A stretch of DNA of 64,000 bases from JABAAE01 sp036336715 (GTDB lineage: Bacteria; Planctomycetota; Planctomycetia; Pirellulales; Pirellulaceae): the NCBI GenBank assembly GCA_036336715.1, contig JAYZFP010000180.1:1-64000 (forward strand), given 5' to 3'. The notes under the pieces were generated by a model. That model searched no databases. It was given only the letters and a program-made list of their open reading frames with translations, and was not told the DNA's origin. Positions 37,084-47,507 of the stretch are shown here, in pieces. Each line of letters begins with the position of its first letter. Within the stretch, counting starts at the first letter, position 1. A program made the translations under genes and the position numbers.

Positions 37084-39141
37084 TTACTCCCCGTCTTTTC
37101 GGCTGGTCCCATCGTCAAGGGAAACCTGGAAAAAATCCTCCAATTCATGACATGCCATCTTCCACTCACCCAGCACATCCCAGGAATCCAGACAGGTCTG
37201 CATGGCCATCCCCTGCGTTCCCCGTCCTCCCCGGGCAGCAGCCTGCGCGTCAATCTTTCCATCAGCCAGCAGGGTGTCGTAAAGCAGTTGCCATTGATAC
37301 CACGCAACATTCCCATTCTTTCCGTCGTAAATGCTGTCGTTCTGAAGGTACTCGTAGTAGGCCGCTCCCCACTTTGTCGGCCAGCCAGCTCCCTTTACCT
37401 CCCGGTACCGGTCGCCATACCAGCGCCCTTTCTGGTTCAACAGACCGGACGGATCACCGATGGCCGACAACCCCTTGCCGTGGGGGTCTCCGGCCAGCCG
37501 GCGATTCCTCTCTGAAAGGGCCCGCCGTGCTGCATCCAGCCTGGCCTGCAAATACTGGTCGGGTGAATACCGGGTCGGCTGGGAATGGTACTTGAGCATC
37601 GCCTTCCTTCCGCCCCGCTTGTGTTCCAACAGGGCGCGTCGAATCTGGCTCAGGTCATTTCCCATCGAGCAATGACACTGGTGCCGCCCGAAATAATTGT
37701 CGTCAGCTGCATAAATCTTCAGCCACCCCTGTTTGGCGGAAATCTCCATACGCGTCCTGGTTTCCCTTCCCGCTTCCCGTCGGGTCACTTCGTGACTTTG
37801 AATGGGGAGAAACCTGCCGTATTTTTCTTTCCTCGCTGAATCGACACCATACCAGCCAAAAAGGTTGTAACCGGTCACCCCACCCCAGTTGGATCCATCA
37901 GGCAAATAGGCGCTCGGCCACCCTGGTCGGTAATGGTTGTAGAAATGCCCCTTGGAAGTCTGGTGGTCATTCAATTTCAGCAGCAATTTCCAGTTTTCCG
38001 GCTTCAAGTCAGTCTTTCGCATCTGTTCGTGCCACGCGTAGGCTTTTCTCAACAGGTCCATCTGCTGTTCCTCGCCGGTCATCATGTAATTCCAGATCAG
38101 CAGGGGCCCGACTGCCCGGGTCAATGCATACGTCGACGGCAACTCAATCTCGTATCGGCGTGCGCGGGCAGGGGTGCCATCATCGTTATACTGGTCCCCC
38201 CAGCCTGCGACCTGGTCATTTTCGCCGAGGTTGGCTTTGAGAATCCAGGGCCAGAGTTTCCCAAGGTTGGCGATGTATTTTTTTTCGCCGGTCAGGTGAT
38301 GCATCATCAACAGGATGCAGTAGGGTGCATTCGTTGCCCGGTCATTGAAGGAGATCCCATGGTAAACCCCCGTGTTCCCGGAAGCCGTCCCGTTGAACGA
38401 CCACTGGTCCCCCCATCCACCCCCGGGTCGCTGCAGGCTCAGCAAAAGGTCCGCGCAGCGACGGGCTGAATCGAGGTATTTTTTCTCTCCACTCACCTTG
38501 TGGGCGTAAAGCATAATCCAGAAAGGTTCCGTCGTCGATCCATCCTGGATGCGGACAAAGTTTTCCGATTTGCCAGGCCAGGGCCAGTGACCCCGTGGCC
38601 ACTGCGATTCCAGGACCAAGTCAGCCCGTTTCAAACCGGCCTCCAGGTATCTCTTTTCCTGAAGCATCTCAAACGCCCGAAAAAAAAGAACCGCCCCCGC
38701 GCGAACCTTGTTAATATCCCTTCCCGTGTATTGCCGGGGCAGATCAGGAACCTGCCGATCCAGCCAATCACGAACCTCTTTTTCACAACGGGCGGCAAGT
38801 TCACGATCCAGCCGCTTTCGCAACTCGGCCAGTTGCCTGCTGGCAGTTCGCCGCTGGACAGGCCCCAGGTTTTCATAATGAATCGTCTCCCCGCCAAACA
38901 GTCGGGTCCGCTCTTCCCAGGAAAGCCCCTCCATCGACAGAGCCTCGTAGGAAAGATCGCGGTACTGACCGGTCGCGGGGTCAATTTCCAATGGACCCTG
39001 CGCACCGACCTGCGAAAGCCGGACCGGGCCCTCGAAAACCATCGAGAATGCCAGGATGCAAAACAGCCCCTGGTGACTCCACCGGAGTTCCCGTTTGAAA
39101 AAGGTACCCACCAAAACCGAAAGGTAAAGAACGGACATCAA
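37084..39141 (-). CDS. Pectate lyase-like (alpha/alpha toroid) exported protein
   Basis: A 685-residue protein beginning with a hydrophobic N-terminus and signal-like segment (GLFCILAFSMVF). The central 350 residues have the repeated helix-pair pattern of alpha/alpha toroid enzymes: YLEAGLKRADLVLESQWPRG, YLDSARRCADLLLSLQRPGG with GGWGDQW, and YCILLMMHHLTGEKKYIANL. The ADLVLESQWPRG/GGGWGDQ blocks recall PL10 pectic acid lyases, but I cannot confirm the catalytic Arg/Asp residues, so glycoside hydrolase or epimerase families of the same fold are alternatives. It lies next to a lactonase gene on the same strand. It is likely involved in acidic polysaccharide breakdown. Confidence 0.65.
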   Translation of the reverse strand: MMSVLYLSVLVGTFFKRELRWSHQGLFCILAFSMVFEGPVRLSQVGAQGPLEIDPATGQYRDLSYEALSMEGLSWEERTRLFGGETIHYENLGPVQRRTASRQLAELRKRLDRELAARCEKEVRDWLDRQVPDLPRQYTGRDINKVRAGAVLFFRAFEMLQEKRYLEAGLKRADLVLESQWPRGHWPWPGKSENFVRIQDGSTTEPFWIMLYAHKVSGEKKYLDSARRCADLLLSLQRPGGGWGDQWSFNGTASGNTGVYHGISFNDRATNAPYCILLMMHHLTGEKKYIANLGKLWPWILKANLGENDQVAGWGDQYNDDGTPARARRYEIELPSTYALTRAVGPLLIWNYMMTGEEQQMDLLRKAYAWHEQMRKTDLKPENWKLLLKLNDHQTSKGHFYNHYRPGWPSAYLPDGSNWGGVTGYNLFGWYGVDSARKEKYGRFLPIQSHEVTRREAGRETRTRMEISAKQGWLKIYAADDNYFGRHQCHCSMGNDLSQIRRALLEHKRGGRKAMLKYHSQPTRYSPDQYLQARLDAARRALSERNRRLAGDPHGKGLSAIGDPSGLLNQKGRWYGDRYREVKGAGWPTKWGAAYYEYLQNDSIYDGKNGNVAWYQWQLLYDTLLADGKIDAQAAARGGRGTQGMAMQTCLDSWDVLGEWKMACHELEDFFQVSLDDGTSRKDGE

Positions 39142-39522
39142 ACCAGCCTTTTCAAAAAGGATACTTCTGTTTGCGGCTTGAGCTTTGGCTTCCAGCCAAA
39201 CCGCTTTTACCTGCGTTCATCCGGACAGCCCATGCCTGGCACACGCAGCAAATTTCGACTTCATTTGCGGGCAACGGGCCTCAGGGTTTTCCAGCTCATT
39301 TTCAGACAATTTACCCGATCTCTGCTCCCATCACCAATTTGAAAACCACACCGAACGGGGATCCCGTCCGCAACTGCGAAAAAACACCAACACCGTTTCA
39401 ACAAGCAGCAGACCGGTGCATTGCTTTGTCCGCACCCATGTTCATTCTTGCCCCGAATTTTTCATCCGTTTATCCTTTAGGTATCCCATGACCGCACCCC
39501 ATCCCGGCCATCCCCTCCCCCC
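39142..39522. other. 381-bp divergent intergenic region
   Basis: This lies between the minus-strand lyase-like gene and the plus-strand PSCyt1 cluster, so it must hold promoters for both. I cannot assign -35/-10 boxes with confidence. Overlapping short ORFs look non-coding. Confidence 0.5.
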
Positions 39523-42500
39523 ATGTGGCAAAACGTGCTCCTTTTTCCAATCAGAAAAAGCGCTGATCCCGTTGAAAACTCAAGGGCCGTCCAGCGCAAC
39601 TGCGTGTTGTTTTTTTTGCTGGTAATGCTTCTTTCTGCCACGCGGGAAAGCGACGCCCGCCCGCAGGAGAATTCTGCTACGGGCAACCGATCAGAGAAAA
39701 TCAGGTTTTTTGAAAATTCGGTACGCCCCATCCTCGTTACCCACTGCCTTGACTGCCACGGCAGCCTCAAACAGGAATCCGGTCTTCGCCTGGACCACCT
39801 TGCCCACATGCTCCGGGGTGGAGATTCAGGACCGGCATTGATCCCTGGAAAACCGGATCGAAGCCTGCTGTTTCAAGCTATCAATCACACCGACGGCCTG
39901 GAGATGCCTCCGGAAACGAGACTGGCCGACCAGCAAATCCGCTCCATCAGAAAATGGATTCTGGAGGGCGCGACCTGGCCTGAAGAAAAGGTTGCCGGGG
40001 ACGCAAACAGGTGGAAGCAGCACTGGGCTTTTCAGCCGGTTGCCAAACCGCTGCCGCCCCGATTTCCAGAAGAGACTCTCCCGATCCAAAACGATATCGA
40101 CCGCTTTGTCGGAAAAAAACTCCTGGCTCGACAGCTTGCTCCCTCGCCCCCGGCAACGGAGAGGGAACTGGTACGTCGAACCTACCTCGATTTACTCGGG
40201 CTCCCCCCTACCTACGAACAGGTGAAAGCCTATCTCGCCCAACCGGAAAAGGAGCGGTTCAAAAATCTCGTGGATCGTCTTCTGGATTCACCCCGTTATG
40301 GCGAAAGACAGGCCCGCCACTGGATGGATATTGCACGGTATGCCGACAACAAAGGGTATGTCTTTTTCGAAGACAAGAATTACCCCTGGGCCTATACCTA
40401 CCGGGACTGGCTGATCCGGGCCTTTAACGAAGACATGCCTTACGATCAGTTCATTCTTCGACAACTGGCAGCCGACCAGTTCGACCCGCTCCAGGATCGC
40501 TCCCACCTGCCGGCGCTGGGTTTCCTGACCGTGGGGGCAAAATTTGTCAACAATGTTCACGATCAGATCGATGATCGAATCGACGTGGTAACGAGGGGTT
40601 TGATGGGTCTGACAGTCACCTGTGCCCGTTGCCATGATCACAAATTCGACCCGATACCCCAGGCCGACTATTACGCGTTGTACGGAGTTTTTCGCAGTTG
40701 CTACGAACCGGTCGTCCTCCCTACTTTCGAACCGGAGCCTGAAACCGCCGCGTACCGGGACTACCAGGAGGGCCTCAAGCAGCGACTGCAAAAGCTGGAG
40801 TCTTTTATCAGGGACCGCCGCCAGGAAATCATGCAGGGAGCGCGAGAACGGCTGGGTGACTACCTGTTGGCTGTGCATCAACGGCGGCACCACCCGTCCA
40901 CTGAAAACTTCATGACCATTACCGACAAGGGAAGCCTCAACCCGAAAATCATTTCCCGTTACGAGACTTACCTGAATCGAACCCGGAAACTCGACCACCC
41001 GGTCTGGAAAGCCTGGCATGCATTGTCGGGACTGGAGGAAACCGAATTTCAAAAGAGAGCATTGCCTACACTTGAAAAGGTACTGCGACCCGGAAACAGA
41101 ATCCATCCCCTGGTCCGCACACAATTTGTCGACCTGGCGCCCAAATCGCTCGCCGAAGTGGCCACCGCGTACGGTCAGCTGTTCCAGGAAGTCGCTCGCC
41201 AACACAAGGCGGATGCCAGTCAGCTTTCGCAGCCCCAGCGGGAATTGGCAGACATCCTTTTTGGCAAAGATTCTCCGGCCGTCTTACCCAACATCCTGGG
41301 ATGGGGTTTCCTCGACCTGATACCGGACCGACCGACACAGGGCGTTTACCAGAAGCTGATCACGGATGTTGAAAACTTCTGCAAATCAGGTCCACAGGCA
41401 CCCGCCCGGGCCATGGTCGTTCTCGATTCAGACCCTCCCTTTGAACCCTACGTTTTCCTGAGAGGAAATCCGAACCGCAAGGGCATTTCTGTCAAAAGGC
41501 AGTTCCTGACATCACTCCCCAATACGGAATCGATCCGTTCTGTTTTCCCCGAAAACCGGAGCGGCCGACTGCAACTGGCCCAGGCTATCGCCTCGAGAGA
41601 AAACCCACTGACGGCCCGTGTCATCGTGAACCGCATCTGGAGGCAGCATTTCGGCGAGGGCCTGGTTTCCACACCAAGTGATTTCGGAATCCAGGGTACT
41701 GAACCCAGTCATCCTCAACTTCTTGACTGGCTGGCCAACTGGTTCATGGATCATGGCTGGTCCATCAAGAAACTGCACCGGCTGATCATGGGTTCGGCTA
41801 CGTTCCAGAGATCCTCCAGGGTCTCGATCAGACAACAGGAAGCCGACCCGGAAAACCGCTGGCTCTCCAGGTTTCGTCGCCGCCGCCTCGATTTCGAGTC
41901 GATGCGTGACTCACTTCTGCTCACAGCCAATTCCCTTGATAGCCGGATCGGCGGCAAGCCATTTCCCCTGTTTTCCGGGTTCCAGAACCGGCGATCCCTG
42001 TACGGCTTCATCAACCGGATGGACTTGCCGGGAGTCCTGAGAACGTTCGACTATCCCGAACCGGCAGCCACCAGCGGGAAGAGGGAACAGACAACGGTCC
42101 CCGCGCAGGCTCTCTTTTTTCTCAACCACCCCTTCGTAACCCAATGTTCCGAAAAGATCCTCCAGCGTCAGGAAATCCGCACCGCCGTTTCGGTCGAGGA
42201 GAAAACCAATGCTGTCTTCCGATCGGTTTTTGCCAGGGACGCCAACCCGGAGGAACTGCAACTGGTGATCGACTACCTTCCTGCCAGGGAAATTTCGCGT
42301 CCGGCAACCGCCTGGCGATACGGTTATGGCTCCCTCGATGCAGAAACGGGAAAAACCGGTTCATTCAAGGAATTGCCGTATTTTACGGGCACCCATTGGC
42401 AGGGGGGGCCCTCCCTGCCAGATCCCAAACTGAACTGGCTTTATCACAAGAACGATGAGAGCCACCCGGGTGCTTCCATGGAACTCTGTTCGATCCGGCG

Positions 42501-42876
42501 CTGGGTGGCGCCCCGAGACTGTACCGTGCGGATTGATGGACTGCTGAACCACCAACCGACCCAAGGTAACGGCATCCGCTCGAGGATCATCTCCAGTCGA
42601 TCCGGAACTCTGGGTTCCTGGACAGTCCACCATTCAAAAACCCGGACCCCGGTCTCCCGCCTGACCGTCAAGGCCGGGGACACGGTCGATTTTCTCTCGG
42701 ACTTCAACTCCAATATCAGCTATGATCAACACAAGTGGTCCATCGTGGTTGAATCCATCGAAGGCAAACCGGCACGCTGGGATTCAGTCCGCCAATTCGA
42801 GGGCCCGGAAACTTCAGCCTGGCTGACCCTCGTGCAGGGCCTTTTGATGACCAATGAATTCCTGTTTGTCGATTGA
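39523..42876 (+). CDS. PSCyt1-DUF1549-DUF1553 protein, copy A
   Basis: A 1117-residue exported protein opening a four-gene cluster. Order: N-terminal membrane segment (VLFFLLVMLLSA), PSCyt1 domain with haem motif CLDCH at 75-79, DUF1549 (about 185-390) with a second motif CARCH at 367-371 in TCARCHDHKFDP, a helical middle region, DUF1553 (about 685-905; NPLTARVIVNRIWRQHFGEG, LHRLIMGSATFQ), then an unusual insert from about 925 to 1060 (THWQGGPSLPDPKLNWLYHK, RRWVAPRDCTVRIDGLLNHQ, VKAGDTVDFLSDFN) with the look of a carbohydrate-binding or jelly-roll domain before the final TLVQGLLMTNEFLFVD. It is probably a haem protein in the envelope; the function is unassigned. The next gene starts 12 bp on. 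Confidence 0.88.
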   Translation: MWQNVLLFPIRKSADPVENSRAVQRNCVLFFLLVMLLSATRESDARPQENSATGNRSEKIRFFENSVRPILVTHCLDCHGSLKQESGLRLDHLAHMLRGGDSGPALIPGKPDRSLLFQAINHTDGLEMPPETRLADQQIRSIRKWILEGATWPEEKVAGDANRWKQHWAFQPVAKPLPPRFPEETLPIQNDIDRFVGKKLLARQLAPSPPATERELVRRTYLDLLGLPPTYEQVKAYLAQPEKERFKNLVDRLLDSPRYGERQARHWMDIARYADNKGYVFFEDKNYPWAYTYRDWLIRAFNEDMPYDQFILRQLAADQFDPLQDRSHLPALGFLTVGAKFVNNVHDQIDDRIDVVTRGLMGLTVTCARCHDHKFDPIPQADYYALYGVFRSCYEPVVLPTFEPEPETAAYRDYQEGLKQRLQKLESFIRDRRQEIMQGARERLGDYLLAVHQRRHHPSTENFMTITDKGSLNPKIISRYETYLNRTRKLDHPVWKAWHALSGLEETEFQKRALPTLEKVLRPGNRIHPLVRTQFVDLAPKSLAEVATAYGQLFQEVARQHKADASQLSQPQRELADILFGKDSPAVLPNILGWGFLDLIPDRPTQGVYQKLITDVENFCKSGPQAPARAMVVLDSDPPFEPYVFLRGNPNRKGISVKRQFLTSLPNTESIRSVFPENRSGRLQLAQAIASRENPLTARVIVNRIWRQHFGEGLVSTPSDFGIQGTEPSHPQLLDWLANWFMDHGWSIKKLHRLIMGSATFQRSSRVSIRQQEADPENRWLSRFRRRRLDFESMRDSLLLTANSLDSRIGGKPFPLFSGFQNRRSLYGFINRMDLPGVLRTFDYPEPAATSGKREQTTVPAQALFFLNHPFVTQCSEKILQRQEIRTAVSVEEKTNAVFRSVFARDANPEELQLVIDYLPAREISRPATAWRYGYGSLDAETGKTGSFKELPYFTGTHWQGGPSLPDPKLNWLYHKNDESHPGASMELCSIRRWVAPRDCTVRIDGLLNHQPTQGNGIRSRIISSRSGTLGSWTVHHSKTRTPVSRLTVKAGDTVDFLSDFNSNISYDQHKWSIVVESIEGKPARWDSVRQFEGPETSAWLTLVQGLLMTNEFLFVD

Positions 42877-42888
42877 GGCGAACCTTCC

Positions 42889-44307
42889 ATGAAACCCAAC
42901 GAACCAGCCGGCGGACTGACGCGGAGAGAACTCCTGGGCCGCAGTGGGACCGGGCTGGGACTGCTCGGATTAGGCTCCCTGCTGCAAACTGAAAATGCAG
43001 CAGCTTCTGCCGGCGAACCTTCGGGAAATGTCCTGGCACCACGGGCTCCGCATTTCCAGGCCAAGGCTAGGGCGGTTGTCCACCTGTTCATGAACGGCGG
43101 ACCGTCGCACCTGGACACCTTTGACTACAAACCGGCACTGGAAAAACACCATGGACAACCCGTCCCTTCGGGCAACCTGAGGACAGAGCGTCTGACGGGT
43201 GGCCTGATGAAGTCGCCCTTTGCATTTCGCCGAAGGGGCCAATCCGGCAACTGGGTCAGCCAACTGTTCGAAAAGACGGGACAGTACATTGACGACCTGG
43301 CCATCATCAAATCGATGCACGCGGAGGTACCCAACCATGAGCCTTCGCTGATGCTGATGAATTGCGGATCCGGACAGTTGCCTCGTCCCAGCTTTGGATC
43401 CTGGGTTACCTACGGACTGGGCAGTGAAAATCAGAACCTTCCCGCATTCGTCGCCATGTGTCCCAATGGCTACCCGATTGTCTCGACCCGAAATTGGCGG
43501 AGCGCCTTTCTGCCCGGGGCCTGCCAGGGAACCTATGTCAACACGGCCAACCAGTCAATCCGCGACCTCGTCGAAAACATCCGCAATCAACGCCTCTCCC
43601 TCACGGAACAACGCAAGCAACTGGACCTGGTTCAACAATTGAATTCAGCACACAGGCAAAGCAGACCAAACGATGCCAACCTGGAAGCCCGGATCAGTTC
43701 TTTCGAACTTGCCTACCGTATGCAGTCCGAGGCATCGGATGCTTTTGATATTTCGCGAGAACCACAGCACATGCTCGACGCTTACGGCAAGGGAACCGAG
43801 GGAAGACAATTGCTGATCACGCGCAGACTGATTGAAAAGGGGGTTCGGTTCGTGCAGGTCTGGAGTGGCGCAGGACAACCCTGGGACAACCATGACAACA
43901 TAGAAAAAAACCACCGGAACCTGGGGCAGGCCTGGGACGGTCCGATTGCCGCCTTTCTGGGAGATCTGAAACAGAGGGGCCTGCTGGAATCGACACTGGT
44001 CCTTTGGGGGGGCGAATTTGGACGCACACCGGTTGCTGAAAAACCGCAGCTCAACGGAAGGGACCATAACCATTATGGCTTTACCTGCTGGTTGGCAGGC
44101 GGTGGAATTCGTGGTGGGACCGCTTACGGAAGCACGGATGAATTCGGGTTTCGGGCAACGGAAAATCGGGTCAGTGTTCATGACCTGCACGCGACGATGC
44201 TGCACCTGCTGGGAATGGATCACAAGCGGCTGACGTACCGGTATGCCGGAAGGGACTTCAGATTGACAGACGTTCATGGTGAAGTTGTGAAAGGAATCCT
44301 GGCCTGA
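42889..44307 (+). CDS. DUF1501 protein, copy 3
   Basis: A 472-residue DUF1501 protein with Tat-type leader LTRRELLGRSGTGLGLLGLG. Blocks: VVHLFMNGGPSHLDTFDYKP, SLMLMNCGSGQLPRPSFGSW, VWSGAGQPWDNHDNIEKNH, LVLWGGEFGRTPVAEK followed by GRDHNHYGFTCW (likely metal site), and VHDLHATMLHLLGMDHKRLT. It sits 12 bp after the PSCyt1 copy A stop and 1 bp before PSCyt1 copy B, so the cluster is almost surely one transcript. Its product is predicted to be exported folded by Tat, while the PSCyt1 partners use Sec-type signals. Confidence 0.92.
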   Translation: MKPNEPAGGLTRRELLGRSGTGLGLLGLGSLLQTENAAASAGEPSGNVLAPRAPHFQAKARAVVHLFMNGGPSHLDTFDYKPALEKHHGQPVPSGNLRTERLTGGLMKSPFAFRRRGQSGNWVSQLFEKTGQYIDDLAIIKSMHAEVPNHEPSLMLMNCGSGQLPRPSFGSWVTYGLGSENQNLPAFVAMCPNGYPIVSTRNWRSAFLPGACQGTYVNTANQSIRDLVENIRNQRLSLTEQRKQLDLVQQLNSAHRQSRPNDANLEARISSFELAYRMQSEASDAFDISREPQHMLDAYGKGTEGRQLLITRRLIEKGVRFVQVWSGAGQPWDNHDNIEKNHRNLGQAWDGPIAAFLGDLKQRGLLESTLVLWGGEFGRTPVAEKPQLNGRDHNHYGFTCWLAGGGIRGGTAYGSTDEFGFRATENRVSVHDLHATMLHLLGMDHKRLTYRYAGRDFRLTDVHGEVVKGILA

Positions 44308-44308
44308 G

Positions 44309-47300
44309 ATGTCCCACCGAAGCCTGCATCTGCCTTGCCTGTTTTTGTTTCCTCTCTGCAAAAAAGGGGGCGGGGAAACCTGTCCGGACGAAACCGGTTT
44401 TTCCAGAAGTTCAACTCCGGTTCCTTACCCCCTGGGGCCACTCATGCTTCTGCTGGTACCCATTCTCTTCCTGGCAAACGGGAAATCCGGTTTTGGACAG
44501 GAAGATCATGAAGAATTTTTTGAAAACCGAATTCGTCCCCTGCTGGTGAAGCATTGCCAAAAATGTCATGGCAGCAGGAAACAGGAGGGTAGCCTGCGGT
44601 TGGACTCCCGTGCTGGTTGGCAGGAAGGTGGAGACCGTGGCGACGCCATCTTGCCCGGCCAACCCGACGCCAGCCTTTTGCTGCAGGCTGTGATGGGTAC
44701 CGATCCTGATCTGCAAATGCCCCCCGGAAAAAAATTAAAAGATCATCAGATTTCAGATCTCTGGGAGTGGATTCAACGGGGCGCCCCGGATCCACGCAGC
44801 CCCACCACCGGCGACCCCGAACGGCTGGATCTCAAACAGGCAGCATCTTTCTGGGCTTTTCAACCGGTTCAACGCCCCAAAGTTCCCCGGGTGGAATCGG
44901 GCAACCAGTCCTCCAGCCACTGGGAGCACCACCCGATTGACGCGTTTGTTCAAAGGGCACGTGAGCAAAATGAATTGAATGCCGTTGAGCAAGCTGATCG
45001 GAGGACCCTGATTCGGCGGGCAACTTTTGATTTGACCGGTTTGCCCCCGACACCGGATGAAATCCGTCAATTCGTAGGAGACTCCTCGGCATCTGCCTTT
45101 GAAAAAGTAATTGATCGCCTGCTGAGCTCGAGAGAGTACGCCGAAAGATGGGGCCGCCACTGGCTGGATGTGGCGCGGTATGCGGACACAGCCGGGGATG
45201 GCTCCGACTACCCGGTTCGGGAGGCTGCCCTGTACCGGGACTGGGTAATTGACTCTTTCCAGCAGGACCAGCCTTTTTTTGATTTCGTGCGCGAGCAAAT
45301 CGCTGGCGACATCCTGGCTCGCAGTGGCCCCAGGGAAAAATATGCCAGCCGGGTCACCGCAACCGGTTTCCTTGCCATCGGCAAACGGTATGGCTACAAG
45401 GCCTCACCCGATTACCAGTACCTCGATTTTGCCGATGTGATCGATTCGGTAGGCAGGTCACTGCTTGGGCTGTCTCTCGGCTGCGCCCGCTGTCACGATC
45501 ACAAATACGATCCGATATCAGCGGCAGACTATTACGCCTGGTATGGCATCATGCAGAGTACCCAATGGGCGTTTCCCGGCGGAGAAGAACAGAAACGTCC
45601 CGCCCATTTCCCTCCCCTGGTTCCCGGGGACGAACTGGCCACCCTGGAAAAAGCCCGAACCGCCCAACTGGCGGGCCTCGACAAACGCATCGCAGATCTG
45701 CAAGAGGAACAGACCCGGCTGCAACCGGACTGGATTGCCGGTGGCCCGGATCTTGGCTTTGAAACTCAGTCCGCCGGTGCACCACTCGGGAAACCCTGGG
45801 TTCACTCCGGCCCGGTGGAAATTTCCGAACTGTTCCAGAGCCCCTTTCAACACGTGCATCCTGCCGGAAAGCTGGGGGCACGGGTCGGTAGCGGAAAACC
45901 AACTGACGGCCTGCGATACGTCTTTGCCAGGGGATTGAAGGAGACCCAAGGCAAAAAGATGCACTTCACGGTGGACTTTCGCACGTTGGCAGAGTCTCCA
46001 CAAAAAGGCGCTTTTCGTTTTTACCTCGGGCGAGGTGTGGTGCAATCCCTCGCCATCGAGTGCAGCGCCACCTCAAGCGAGTTTGCCATTCGCAACGGAC
46101 AAAACTGGGAAGTCATTCGCAAGCTGGTCCCGGGACAGTGGTACACGCTTCAGATCACGATCGATCCTGGCCGCCGCAAGTATTCCGGCCTGGTGGGAAA
46201 GAAGGGCGACCTGACCCGATTTGAGGAAAAGAACACCGGCCCCAACTGGGATGGAGTCGCGGACTGCTTCATCTGCGACGGCTTCGGACACCTTCCCGGA
46301 GCGGCCTGCGGGCGGGACATCGACAATATTGGACTGGGTGAATCCCCGTTCGCACTGCCGGGCTCACACACTGCCATCCGCAAACAGGCGACACCCGAGG
46401 AGGACCAACGGTTGAAACAGCTGCCCAACCAAATCCGGCAGTTAACCGCGGAGCGTGAAAGAATCACCCAAACTCCCGGCTATCCAGTCGCTTATGGCGT
46501 CAGCGAGGGTAGCCCGGTGGACGCTCCTTTACAAATTCGCGGAGAACCCTCCCGACCCGGCAATGTCATCCAGCGAAGGAACCTGGAAGTACTCGGCGCC
46601 CAATCCCTCGACAACAGGCAGGGCAGCGGCCGACTGGAAATGGCAAGGTGGATAGCACAGGCGGAAAACCCCCTGACAACGAGGGTTTGGGTCAACAGGA
46701 TCTGGAAATGGCATTTCGGCAGGGGCATCGTCTCCACGGTCAGTGATTTCGGTTACCGAGGAGCGCGGCCGACCCACCCCCAGCTGCTGGATTGGCTGGC
46801 AGCCGAATTCCTCAGACAGGGCGGTTCCACCAAATCGCTTCACCGGCTGATCATGACCTCACGGACCTACCAGCTAGCCAGCACCGCAGACACAACCAAC
46901 CAGAACGTCGACCCCGAGAACCGGTTCCTGTGGCGATTTCCAAGGCGACCACTGGATGCGGAATCCACCCGTGATGCAATGCTGGCCATCAGCGGAAGGC
47001 TTGATCGCACCGTACCCGCGGCTCACCCGTTCCCACCCGTCCACACCTGGGGATTTACCATCCACCACCCCTTCCATGCCGTCTATCCCTCCAGTCATCG
47101 CACGGTCTACCTCATGATCCAGCGGAACCGGAGGCATCCCTACCTGGCCCTGTTTGACGCAGCTGATCCGAACCAAGTGGTCGGCAGCCGTACGCCCACC
47201 ACCACACCGACCCAGGCCCTGTACCTGATGAACTCTCCCTTCCTGCAGGAACAGGCTTTGGGTTTTGGCCAACGCATCTCCTCCCGGGCAGGAAACGATC

Positions 47301-47500
47301 GGCAAAAAATCTCATGGGCCTATGAAACTGCCCACGGCCGATCACCCGGTGAGGAAGAGATCCAACGGACACTGTTGTTTTTGCAGCAATACAGGTCCGT
47401 TCGCCGGGAAACGGACGGGGACGGGAGCCTCCCAACAGACGAATGGAGTGCCCTTGCAAGGGTCCTGCTCACCAGCAATGCCTTTCTGTATGTCGACTAG
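44309..47500 (+). CDS. PSCyt1-DUF1549-DUF1553 protein with inserted lectin-like domain, copy B
   Basis: A 1063-residue exported protein. Order: leader (membrane segment LMLLLVPILFLANG), PSCyt1 domain with haem motif CQKCH at 83-87, DUF1549 with CARCH in GCARCHDHKYDP, a Glu-rich coiled coil, then an inserted domain of about 200 residues starting GPDLGFETQSAGAPLGKPW and including FTVDFRTLAESPQKGAFRFY and QWYTLQITIDP, the pattern of a LamG/concanavalin-type beta sandwich. DUF1553 closes it (NPLTTRVWVNRIWKWHFGRG, LHRLIMTSRTYQ). ATG 44309 lies 1 bp after the previous stop; ATG 44444 would begin directly at the signal segment and is an alternative. The inserted domain suggests carbohydrate binding by this copy. 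Confidence 0.87.
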   Translation: MSHRSLHLPCLFLFPLCKKGGGETCPDETGFSRSSTPVPYPLGPLMLLLVPILFLANGKSGFGQEDHEEFFENRIRPLLVKHCQKCHGSRKQEGSLRLDSRAGWQEGGDRGDAILPGQPDASLLLQAVMGTDPDLQMPPGKKLKDHQISDLWEWIQRGAPDPRSPTTGDPERLDLKQAASFWAFQPVQRPKVPRVESGNQSSSHWEHHPIDAFVQRAREQNELNAVEQADRRTLIRRATFDLTGLPPTPDEIRQFVGDSSASAFEKVIDRLLSSREYAERWGRHWLDVARYADTAGDGSDYPVREAALYRDWVIDSFQQDQPFFDFVREQIAGDILARSGPREKYASRVTATGFLAIGKRYGYKASPDYQYLDFADVIDSVGRSLLGLSLGCARCHDHKYDPISAADYYAWYGIMQSTQWAFPGGEEQKRPAHFPPLVPGDELATLEKARTAQLAGLDKRIADLQEEQTRLQPDWIAGGPDLGFETQSAGAPLGKPWVHSGPVEISELFQSPFQHVHPAGKLGARVGSGKPTDGLRYVFARGLKETQGKKMHFTVDFRTLAESPQKGAFRFYLGRGVVQSLAIECSATSSEFAIRNGQNWEVIRKLVPGQWYTLQITIDPGRRKYSGLVGKKGDLTRFEEKNTGPNWDGVADCFICDGFGHLPGAACGRDIDNIGLGESPFALPGSHTAIRKQATPEEDQRLKQLPNQIRQLTAERERITQTPGYPVAYGVSEGSPVDAPLQIRGEPSRPGNVIQRRNLEVLGAQSLDNRQGSGRLEMARWIAQAENPLTTRVWVNRIWKWHFGRGIVSTVSDFGYRGARPTHPQLLDWLAAEFLRQGGSTKSLHRLIMTSRTYQLASTADTTNQNVDPENRFLWRFPRRPLDAESTRDAMLAISGRLDRTVPAAHPFPPVHTWGFTIHHPFHAVYPSSHRTVYLMIQRNRRHPYLALFDAADPNQVVGSRTPTTTPTQALYLMNSPFLQEQALGFGQRISSRAGNDRQKISWAYETAHGRSPGEEEIQRTLLFLQQYRSVRRETDGDGSLPTDEWSALARVLLTSNAFLYVD

Positions 47501-47507
47501 GAATACC

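Noticed and set aside
39185..39625. 146-codon ORF before the PSCyt1 copy A gene
   Set aside because: Ser/Cys/Pro/His-rich translation with no motif, overlapping the start of a confident gene in another frame.
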